Origin: a virus
Length of the DNA: 26,361 nucleotides
Reading direction: 5' to 3' (one strand)
Virus record (IMG/VR): IMGVR_UViG_3300017951_000103
Coordinates: 1-26,361 of that record
Part shown: positions 6,965 to 11,654 of the stretch, one piece after another
Position numbering within the stretch: position 1 is the stretch's first letter
Layout: the number at the start of each line of letters is the position of its first letter
Program-made: the position numbers and the translations under genes
Notes under the pieces: model-generated
Told to the model about the DNA's origin: nothing
What the model saw: the letters and a program-made list of their open reading frames with translations, nothing else
Database searches by the model: none

Positions 6965-7037
6965 GATGCCTTCCAGCAAAACACCATATCAACTCAGCAA
7001 CATGGGACAGCAGGTGGTTGTCACAAAGGAGATATAA
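6732..7037 (+). CDS. Hypothetical protein overlapping the DUF551-like frame (101 aa)
   Basis: AGGGA lies 9 bases before the ATG at 6732. Residues 1-48 read like a real helical protein (SAITFRVVTKMWEKNHSKRA, then MEQFRKLAENYANSFFRQKQ). After that the composition changes and the other frame (6872-6964) looks more natural; the last 23 codons, from ATG 6966, could be a separate micro-ORF with its stop just before the next gene. The frame ends at TAA 7035-7037, overlapping the ATG of the nuclease gene. No family is recognised. Treat the N-terminal half as supported and the rest as open. Confidence 0.5.
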   Translation: MDTTQHSAITFRVVTKMWEKNHSKRAMEQFRKLAENYANSFFRQKQEVCGLLSMSPIRDTMKKDTRNPSLLHIEALCKMPSSKTPYQLSNMGQQVVVTKEI

Positions 7038-7573
7038 TGTTCTTCAAGATAGAGTGGTTCCAGCGTTTCACTCCCAAGAAGCGCACTGGTAATGTGATAC
7101 AATCGTGGGACACCAATATCTATACAGGAAAACACGCAGACCCGTCAGTATGCCTGACAGCAGAGATAAAGGACGGTGTTATTCATGTGATTGATGTGGA
7201 CTCCAAGAAGTTAGAGTACCACGATTTAAGAAGGTGGGTGTGTGAGAAGGCTGAACAATATGATCCTGAGGCTATACTGTTAGAGGACACCTTGGCTGGT
7301 ATGTCACTCATTCAAGACCTCAGGTACAGCACAGGACTCCCCATCATTGCTATACAGCCAACCCGCTCAAAGTTGGAGCGCATGGCACGTGTCGTAGGTA
7401 TGATAGAGGCAGGAGTATTATCTATTCCCAAACAAGCACCTTGGCTTGGTTCATTCACGTCAGAGGTCATGTCATTCCCTCACGGTAGAAGTGAGAGCCA
7501 AGTTGATAGCCTCACCCAGATGTTGGAATGGTATCGTGGCAGACAGAAACCAAAACCAGTGAGGCGCATATGA
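7037..7573 (+). CDS. Stand-alone terminase large-subunit nuclease domain (RNase H-like fold)
   Basis: The 178 residues match only the C-terminal nuclease half of a phage terminase large subunit. The start MFFKIEWFQRF equals the segment that normally follows the ATPase. Then come VIQSWDTN (Asp25), ADPSVC (Asp35), a strand VIHVIDVD, AILLEDTLAG (Glu83/Asp84), LIQDLR, a Pro-rich APWLGSF, and SQVDSLTQMLEW (Asp157). In relatives the last motif is HDDQVDS; here it is SESQVDS, so one acidic residue is replaced. No Walker motifs exist in or upstream of it. A full-length terminase is encoded separately at 11655-13253. AAGGAG (7026-7031) gives a good start. It may act as a separate DNA nuclease or resolvase. 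Confidence 0.88.
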   Translation: MFFKIEWFQRFTPKKRTGNVIQSWDTNIYTGKHADPSVCLTAEIKDGVIHVIDVDSKKLEYHDLRRWVCEKAEQYDPEAILLEDTLAGMSLIQDLRYSTGLPIIAIQPTRSKLERMARVVGMIEAGVLSIPKQAPWLGSFTSEVMSFPHGRSESQVDSLTQMLEWYRGRQKPKPVRRI

Positions 7574-7746
7574 AGTACCGTGTATTCACCATGGAGGCTG
7601 ATGTTACGCGCCAGCCTCTTGAGCGTGTGAAGGTAGAAGTCCGTGCCAGAGATGGCCTAGAGGCTTTGAAGAAGGCGCGTAAGAAACTGGAGAACGATGG
7701 CTACAAGGTCATACGTCCCCGATTACCAATCAAAGAGAAGGAGTAG
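7570..7746 (+). CDS. Small basic hypothetical protein (58 aa)
   Basis: The start ATG at 7570 overlaps the stop of the terminase-nuclease-domain gene (ATGA), which argues for coupled translation and a shared transcript. The upstream in-frame ATG at 7528 would add 14 residues that lie inside the nuclease gene, so it is not preferred. The sequence is a beta strand (MKYRVFTMEADV), then a second strand (VKVEVRARDG), a helix LEALKKARKKLENDG and a basic end. A beta-beta-alpha fold of this size is consistent with a dsRBD-like or other small nucleic-acid binding protein, but no family is recognised. Confidence 0.72.
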   Translation: MKYRVFTMEADVTRQPLERVKVEVRARDGLEALKKARKKLENDGYKVIRPRLPIKEKE

Positions 7747-7750
7747 AATT

Positions 7751-8263
7751 ATGAAAACCATGAACATTTACTTTAACGGTGATGGAGAAACCTCCATCAG
7801 CATGACCAAGGATATGCTGGAGAGCAATCGTGTGGTGCATCTTGATAACCTCAAAGATGCAATAGTTCTCTTGCGGTGTGCTTATCACAGGCTTCTTGAA
7901 CAGGAATACATACACCCGTGGCCAGAAAATGTACCAACCGGATTTGATGGCCCCACTGATCTTTTAGAGATATCTTTAGATGAAAACATACCAATGGGTA
8001 TTGGTGGTGCTGTTCAGGAGATGATGAACGGATACAAGGTAGAGCGCAAGGGCTGGAACGGTAAAGGTATGTTCTTATACTATGTCCCTGCCAACAAATA
8101 CCCCGCTGACCGCAACACACTCAAGACTATGGAAGGTGTGTTCAAAGATGACATGGTGCCATACGGTGCCTATATAGCCATGAAAACAGCGCAAGATAAC
8201 GTGGTGCCATGGCTTGCATCCCAGACAGACTTACTGGCCACTGACTGGCAGGTGGTCACATAA
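7751..8263 (+). CDS. DUF2829 (Tad2-type) domain protein with an extra N-terminal region
   Basis: ATG at 7751 has AAGGAG at 7738-7743. Residues about 84-170 match DUF2829: GGAVQEMMNGYKVERKGWNG, GMFLYYVPA, PYGAYIAMKTAQDN, and the signature VPWLASQTDLLATDWQVV. DUF2829 is the domain of Tad2, a phage protein that sequesters the cyclic ADP-ribose signal of Thoeris defence. Usual Tad2 proteins are about 90-100 residues; here a further 83 residues precede it (MNIYFNGDGETSISMTKDML, then a helical AIVLLRCAYHRLLEQEYI) that I do not recognise. Its 3' end overlaps the convergent Ref-like gene by 33 bases. Domain call secure; anti-Thoeris role inferred. Confidence 0.87.
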   Translation: MKTMNIYFNGDGETSISMTKDMLESNRVVHLDNLKDAIVLLRCAYHRLLEQEYIHPWPENVPTGFDGPTDLLEISLDENIPMGIGGAVQEMMNGYKVERKGWNGKGMFLYYVPANKYPADRNTLKTMEGVFKDDMVPYGAYIAMKTAQDNVVPWLASQTDLLATDWQVVT

Positions 8264-8575
8264 CTCACCATCAATAAGAACCTCACCATACTGTTCAATC
8301 AGCATCTCACGGCACTGGCGTAGTAATTCACGTTCAGTGCCGTACTTCTTTTCCCACGTGCTGGATCCTCCATGGAACCCTACACCATGACCACCTTGAT
8401 GATGCTGGTGACACAATGGCAGTATTTCCCACTCAGGAGCTCTCTGAGCCATGCCATAGCCATTGCGTATATGATGGATGCAAGCAGGAGAGTCCTCAAT
8501 ACCCATGTTATGACAGGCGATACAGCCAAGCCCTACAATGCGTTCACGGTGTTGCTTCTCTAATCGCTTGGACAT
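8231..8575 (-). CDS. Ref-like HNH nuclease (recombination enhancement family)
   Basis: A 114-residue protein. A metal site and HNH core are visible: GCIACHNMG (C18-x2-C21), IHHIRNGYGMAQRAP with His34-His35, and PLCHQHHQGGHG, followed by the helix KKYGTERELLRQCREML. This is the layout of Ref proteins of phage P1 type, RecA-dependent HNH nucleases, and of similar phage HNH proteins. The ATG at 8575 is used; a GTG at 8584 is an alternative, and no strong ribosome site is seen for either. The gene runs against the DUF2829 gene, sharing 33 bases at the 3' ends. A terminator lies just upstream of it, so it may depend on readthrough or its own weak promoter. Confidence 0.85.
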   Translation of the reverse strand: MSKRLEKQHRERIVGLGCIACHNMGIEDSPACIHHIRNGYGMAQRAPEWEILPLCHQHHQGGHGVGFHGGSSTWEKKYGTERELLRQCREMLIEQYGEVLIDGELCDHLPVSGQ

Positions 8576-8598
8576 AGGACACACAATAGAAGATGGGT

Positions 8599-8624
8599 AA
8601 AAAAAAGCCAGCCCGAAGGCTGGC
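8599..8624 (-). terminator. Intrinsic terminator for the minus-strand HTH gene
   Basis: A perfect 7-bp stem, GCCAGCC (8607-8613) with GGCTGGC (8618-8624), closes a CGAA loop and is flanked at 8599-8606 by eight A. Read on the minus strand this is a GC-rich hairpin followed by eight U, 30 bases after the stop of the HTH gene. It should end minus-strand transcription before the Ref-like gene. Confidence 0.9.
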
Positions 8625-8653
8625 GTAAGGTGGGGAAATTAAAATAATCTTTA

Positions 8654-9091
8654 TTATGCCTGACGTTTCTTAGCAACCATCAAGCGTTGAGCGGCTATCC
8701 ACTGACACGCATATTGTATGTATCGTGGTATTTTTGTTTCACCACGGACATAGCGGCAGATGGTCTTATAGGACATATCAAGCTTGTCAGCGGCCTCCTG
8801 GCGCGTGTAGCCCATCGTGTCTAACCACTTCTGGAAACCATCAGGAGACATCTCACGTGCTTCCTGTTCCTCTAATACCTCATCATGTGCTTTCTTGGTC
8901 AATTGCTCCTCCTTCTCTTTATGTGCAACTTCACTTACAATCCATTCACGTGCTTCCTGCTCAGTCTTGAACTGACTTACGTTCTTTCCCTGATAGTCAA
9001 CGAACCACACGTCAACGGCCTTCTGATAGTCTTGGGGTATGCTGTCACAAGCAACCTCATACCCCATGAATGAATACTCAACCCTACTCAT
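8654..9091 (-). CDS. HTH transcriptional regulator (145 aa)
   Basis: The start is taken at 9091 because GGGAG lies about 9 bases upstream on the minus strand; longer in-frame starts lack such a site. Residues 1-50 form a beta-alpha region seen in small phage and plasmid proteins (VWFVDYQGKNVSQFKTEQEA), then a charged helix (51-80). A helix-turn-helix follows at about 98-117: QEAADKLDMSYKTICRYVRG, with the form of a Cro/CI-type DNA-binding helix pair. The basic end is KKRQA. It is likely a DNA-binding repressor acting on the divergent region 10147-10304 or on the 2571 motif; the target is inferred. The first 8 bases overlap the preceding gene. Confidence 0.83.
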   Translation of the reverse strand: MSRVEYSFMGYEVACDSIPQDYQKAVDVWFVDYQGKNVSQFKTEQEAREWIVSEVAHKEKEEQLTKKAHDEVLEEQEAREMSPDGFQKWLDTMGYTRQEAADKLDMSYKTICRYVRGETKIPRYIQYACQWIAAQRLMVAKKRQA

Positions 9092-9758
9092 TTGGCTCTC
9101 TCCCATACGAACTATCAATTTCCTTCTTTAGACGCTGTATGAAGAAATTTACTGTTTCCAATGTTTCCTCAAGACTTCTGTTCTGTGCCTCTCTATTGTT
9201 AATAATGGTCTGAATAGATTTTATATGTTCATCAGTCCTTCTGCGGATTTTTTCTCTCAGTGTAGAGACATACCAACACCATCCCCTTACTTTTCCAACA
9301 CTGGCTTCAGTCACGGTTTTTTCATCTACATCTAATACTTTTGCCACCTGTTTAATCTTGAGGGTTGGGTCACCAATAGCCCAAGAAATTATTTCAGCAT
9401 TACGAAGAGAATCTATGATGTATGGAGAGTTGGTCATAAAAGAATTACCACCATTAGGCCCCTTGAATCCCCCATAGGCGATGTCTGCTATAACATCTGG
9501 TGAAAAATTTGCTTTTGGGGTTTTATTGTCTCTCTCGGCACTTGCAATACTTAAAATAAATTGCAACGCTTCTGACATATAAAACCTATCTTCATTGGCT
9601 ATAGATATAGCCCTACGCATCAGTTTTCTCATATCATCAGGGGTTGCTTCTATTATATCCTTACTTTTTACGTTAAGTTCATCAGCAACCTGATGAACTG
9701 TTGCGCCCTGCCAACCAAGGACAGAACAAAGAATTTCCGTATTACTTACTTCTGACAT
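9084..9758 (-). CDS. Hypothetical protein with helix-turn-helix-like segments (224 aa)
   Basis: No family is recognised. Two segments resemble short HTH helices: TVHQVADELNVKSKDI near residues 20-35 and IKQVAKVLDVDEKTVTEAS near 133-151, each with the alanine/valine spacing of such helices. A Gly/Asn-rich patch follows DIAYGGFKGPNGGNS. The last 60 residues form a charged coiled coil (DEHIKSIQTIINNREAQNR, then FIQRLKKEIDSS). Its A+T-rich codons differ from the late genes. It lies between the HTH gene (8-base overlap) and a 59-aa gene (13-base overlap), so the block is one operon. A regulatory or DNA-binding role is plausible but unproven. Confidence 0.78.
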   Translation of the reverse strand: MSEVSNTEILCSVLGWQGATVHQVADELNVKSKDIIEATPDDMRKLMRRAISIANEDRFYMSEALQFILSIASAERDNKTPKANFSPDVIADIAYGGFKGPNGGNSFMTNSPYIIDSLRNAEIISWAIGDPTLKIKQVAKVLDVDEKTVTEASVGKVRGWCWYVSTLREKIRRRTDEHIKSIQTIINNREAQNRSLEETLETVNFFIQRLKKEIDSSYGREPNE

Positions 9759-9925
9759 GATATTACTCTGCCTCCGTTTTCAATGTGATTAGTGACCATG
9801 GCTGATATCTGTGGTGTGAACTCTTTTTTATCATACCACCAGGTACCAGTCTTTAAGCGCACAGCCGCTTGGCTGACCTCGCCTTGCTTGTCAAGAATGA
9901 CCCGCTCTATGTTACAGGGAGTCAT
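9746..9925 (-). CDS. Small hypothetical protein (59 aa)
   Basis: The frame runs from ATG at 9925-9923 to the stop at 9748-9746 and shares bases with both neighbours: TAATG with the membrane-protein gene and 13 bases with the 224-aa gene. The product begins MTPCNIERVILDKQGEVSQA and continues with a basic, aromatic patch (RLKTGTWWYDKKEFTP) and a helix. The tight overlaps on both sides argue that it is real. Its size and charged surface fit a small phage regulator, but no family is recognised. Confidence 0.65.
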   Translation of the reverse strand: MTPCNIERVILDKQGEVSQAAVRLKTGTWWYDKKEFTPQISAMVTNHIENGGRVISCQK

Positions 9926-10146
9926 TACAGCCCCGCCACGTCACAGTAGCCTACAAGCCACTCTTCTGCACACTGTGCTTCCTTCTTGCTTGCAAACTCA
10001 GCATCAAGATGCTGGTCGACCGCCCACATGACTATTTCCATGCTGGCAAAGATCAAAGCCCAAGAGATGAGAATAGCACTGACCAGCATGATGATGTCAC
10101 CACGGTCAATGTCTTTCCATAGAGGTTGTTGTTCAAAATCGTGCAT
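9925..10146 (-). CDS. Small membrane protein, first gene of the minus-strand operon
   Basis: The start at 10146 is well supported by AGAAGGAGG about 7 bases upstream on the minus strand. A longer in-frame start at 10233 has no such site and would cross the regulatory region. The 73-residue product has a soluble, acidic beginning (MHDFEQQPLWKDIDRGD), one strongly hydrophobic helix (about residues 18-42; IIMLVSAILISWALIFAS) and a charged tail ending in WLVGYCDVAGL. It is predicted to span the inner membrane once. No known superinfection-exclusion or holin family is recognised. It is the first gene read from the promoter at 10191-10219. Confidence 0.78.
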   Translation of the reverse strand: MHDFEQQPLWKDIDRGDIIMLVSAILISWALIFASMEIVMWAVDQHLDAEFASKKEAQCAEEWLVGYCDVAGL

Positions 10147-10190
10147 AACTTGTCCTCCTTCTGTTGTTAAACAATCAATACACAATCGGA

Positions 10191-10219
10191 AATATACAGG
10201 ACATAAAGTCCAATTACAA
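10191..10219 (-). promoter_or_regulatory. Sigma70-type promoter for the minus-strand operon
   Basis: On the minus strand, TTGTAA (complement of 10214-10219) and TATATT (complement of 10191-10196) are exactly 17 bases apart. The second box matches the -10 consensus in five of six positions. The spacer contains a small palindrome, GGAC/GTCC around 10199-10211, which could be an operator. It would start RNA about 40 bases ahead of the membrane-protein gene. Confidence 0.6.
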
Positions 10220-10263
10220 CTTATTTCTCGCAATTTATTCTGGTGTGATATATATTCAGGACA
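10192..10263. repeat. Two ATATWCAGGACA repeats spaced 60 bp
   Basis: ATATACAGGACA at 10192-10203 and ATATTCAGGACA at 10252-10263 differ at one base and are exactly 60 bp apart. One copy overlaps the -10 box of the minus-strand promoter, the other the -10 region of the plus-strand promoter. A related AGGACA lies at 2596-2601. They are candidate operators for the HTH regulator. Confidence 0.55.
10230..10263 (+). promoter_or_regulatory. Plus-strand extended -10 promoter and shared 16-bp motif
   Basis: TGATATATA at 10246-10254 gives an extended -10 element (TG, one base, then TATATA) pointing to the 176-aa gene at 10305; no good -35 is present. Just upstream is GCAATTTATTCTGGTG (10230-10245), the near-copy of the motif at 2571-2586. 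CAGGACA follows at 10257-10263. Motif, extended -10 and repeat form one compact control element. Confidence 0.5.
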
Positions 10264-10304
10264 CGTAATAAGAACGATACCAAGTATTGTCAGGGTGGAT
10301 ATTC

Positions 10305-10835
10305 ATGGTGAAGAAGAAGAGGAAGGTCACAAAGACCTCAAAGAAGAAGGTACAACCGGCTGAGGCAAAGGACTTCGGCACTCCAGAACTTCACCAGCGA
10401 CTCAATACACGCAGAAAGAATGGCCGCGCCATAGTGATGAACTCCACGGCTCTGGAGTATTACCACAACATGAAGCGTGGTGGTATCACTCAACGCCAGT
10501 ATGAGGCAGGTACGCAGCTGGAGAGGGACTTCTACTTCTCTGGCCTCAGCCCATCAATGACACCTTGTCTGGATCCTTGCCACATTCCATCAGGTAACTC
10601 AGAGCGTGGTATGCTTGCCAAGGGTGAGAAGCAATGGCACCACTACAGAAGGTTCCAGAAAGCCATGGATAGCCTTGCCATACCTGATGCCAAGATGCTG
10701 GCTTTCAACGTGTGTTGTGGATCATTCTTCGTCAAGGAACTCCAGCACCCATACTTCAACGCACCATCGGCACTTCTGGGCTATTTACGTGTGGTGCTTG
10801 ATACCCTGGCTGAGTTCTACAAAATCCCTCGTTGA
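10305..10835 (+). CDS. Basic protein, candidate late regulator (DUF6456-like features)
   Basis: ATG at 10305 follows AGGGTGG at 10292-10298; a TTG at 10287 is less likely. The 176-residue product begins with about 16 residues dominated by Lys and Arg, then QRQYEAGTQLERDFYFSG and, at the end, ALLGYLRVVLDTLAEFY. The 'Q-x-x-A-G' helix and final helix recall DUF6456-type phage proteins, which appear to be DNA-binding. Cysteines sit in PCLDPCH and VCCGS. It lies alone on the plus strand between the divergent control region and the late promoter, so it may regulate late transcription; that is positional inference. Its stop codon is inside a terminator hairpin. Confidence 0.78.
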   Translation: MVKKKRKVTKTSKKKVQPAEAKDFGTPELHQRLNTRRKNGRAIVMNSTALEYYHNMKRGGITQRQYEAGTQLERDFYFSGLSPSMTPCLDPCHIPSGNSERGMLAKGEKQWHHYRRFQKAMDSLAIPDAKMLAFNVCCGSFFVKELQHPYFNAPSALLGYLRVVLDTLAEFYKIPR

Positions 10836-10848
10836 GGGATATTTTTTT
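10824..10848 (+). terminator. Intrinsic terminator of the 176-aa gene
   Basis: ATCCCTC (10824-10830) pairs with GAGGGAT (10834-10840) around a 3-base loop, followed by ATTTTTTT. The stop codon of the 176-aa gene lies in the loop and second arm. It should separate this gene from the terminase operon. Confidence 0.82.
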
Positions 10849-10895
10849 ACCTCTGTGTTATCCTGAAATAAATTATTGATATTAAAGCATTGTGT

Positions 10896-10936
10896 CTGAT
10901 TCTTGTCAGGTATAAACCCCGTGATTTTTGATACCT
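10896..10936. repeat. Inverted repeats upstream of the late promoter
   Basis: AGGTAT (10908-10913) is repeated inverted as ATACCT (10931-10936) with 17 bases between. It overlaps a smaller palindrome, CTGA/TCAG, at 10896-10909. The site ends about 25 bases before the TTGACA box at 10962. It could be an activator site or part of a packaging site near terS; no more can be said. The rest of 10849-10960 is A+T-rich with no gene seen. Confidence 0.4.
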
Positions 10937-10961
10937 CACCATAGGGAAAAATGAATTTTTT

Positions 10962-10988
10962 TTGACAAAGTAAAATTTTCATTATAGT
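10962..10988 (+). promoter_or_regulatory. Candidate late promoter
   Basis: A full-consensus TTGACA at 10962-10967 is followed by TATAGT at 10983-10988 (15-base spacer; a 17-base spacer gives the poorer TAGTCT). The surroundings are very A+T-rich. RNA would start near 10995 and meet a terminator at once, before reaching terS. Confidence 0.62.
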
Positions 10989-10994
10989 CTTATT

Positions 10995-11070
10995 TGTAAC
11001 AGTTGAAGAATTGTCATTAAAACACAGTGACTTGAGAAACAACCCCGTCTTTGAACGGGGTTTTGTTTTT
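10995..11070 (+). ncRNA. Predicted short terminated leader RNA (about 76 nt)
   Basis: It is bounded by the TTGACA/TATAGT promoter and a strong intrinsic terminator. It contains one further weak hairpin, GTCATT (11013-11018) with AGTGAC (11026-11031), then the terminator stem. There is no good start codon with a ribosome site inside. The layout matches lambda's pR'-6S RNA-tR' segment, where the short RNA forms unless an antiterminator acts. It could instead be an independent small regulatory RNA. The transcript is predicted, not observed. Confidence 0.45.
11041..11070 (+). terminator. Intrinsic terminator ahead of the terminase operon
   Basis: AACCCCGT (11041-11048) pairs with ACGGGGTT (11055-11062) around a six-base loop, followed by TTGTTTTTT. 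It lies only 34 bases before the terS start, so late transcription from upstream must read through it or begin after it. No other promoter is evident between it and terS. Confidence 0.88.
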
Positions 11071-11103
11071 TGTGTCATAAAAAATATATTCTAAGGAGTG
11101 GAC

Positions 11104-11643
11104 GTGCCTAAGAAATTTGCCGTAACTCCTGAGCAAGCGTATGAAGAATATAAGTTAATGGGTTCTGTGAGGTCAGTGGACAAACTACTCACATTCTACA
11201 AAAAAAAACTTGGTTCAAAATGCCCTAGCAAAGGCACATTCGCGAAGTGGTCAAGAGAGAATAACTGGCAAGACAGGGTAAAGCTTTTTGATCGCATGAC
11301 TGCTGAGGAGGTAGAAAAACATGAACTCCAGCGCATGGAGGAGATGAAAACCTATGACTTGAAGGGAAAGTCAAAGATAATTGCTGCACTGGCCTTTGAG
11401 CAGATGACTGACTATCTGGCTGGCCGTGAGCGTAGTGTGATTACAAACGCACGTGAATTAAGAAACGTGGCCTCCACAGCCATTGAGATGATCCGCATTT
11501 CAAAGGATATGGAAGGCTCTGTACAGGACAAAGAGGTAGAGGAGGCCGCAACAACGGCTGAGGAGCGTGAAAGACGCGCTGATGAAGAAGCAAAACGCCT
11601 TTTGAGTCACCTCACTGCTCCTGGCATGGGAGGTGTTCAATAG
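11104..11643 (+). CDS. terS: Terminase small subunit (putative)
   Basis: The 179-residue product, directly before the large terminase gene, is the expected DNA-recognition subunit that marks the packaging start. AAGGAG at 11093-11098 gives 5-base spacing to GTG at 11104; the GTG at 11098 overlaps that site and is rejected. The N-terminal half has an HTH-like region of the small-terminase kind (SVRSVDKLLTFYKKKLG, then CPSKGTFAKWSRENNWQDR). The middle and end are helical and charged, suiting ring formation. A run of nine A lies in the Lys codons at 11200-11208. Assignment rests on position and the HTH/W pattern. Confidence 0.82.
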   Translation: MPKKFAVTPEQAYEEYKLMGSVRSVDKLLTFYKKKLGSKCPSKGTFAKWSRENNWQDRVKLFDRMTAEEVEKHELQRMEEMKTYDLKGKSKIIAALAFEQMTDYLAGRERSVITNARELRNVASTAIEMIRISKDMEGSVQDKEVEEAATTAEERERRADEEAKRLLSHLTAPGMGGVQ

Positions 11644-11654
11644 GAAGGTAGAGT

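Noticed and set aside
10305-10325. KKKRKV in the 176-aa protein, identical to the SV40 nuclear signal core
   Set aside because: A short Lys/Arg run is common in DNA-binding phage proteins; nothing else suggests a eukaryotic target.
10785-11078. A 97-aa minus-strand frame across the terS leader
   Set aside because: It runs through the promoter and both terminators, its composition is that of A+T-rich spacer, and no ribosome site is seen.
11198-11209. A9 run in terS as a programmed frameshift site
   Set aside because: It encodes Lys-Lys-Lys in a helical segment, and no alternative product or downstream frame with coding character follows; slippage remains possible but unsupported.
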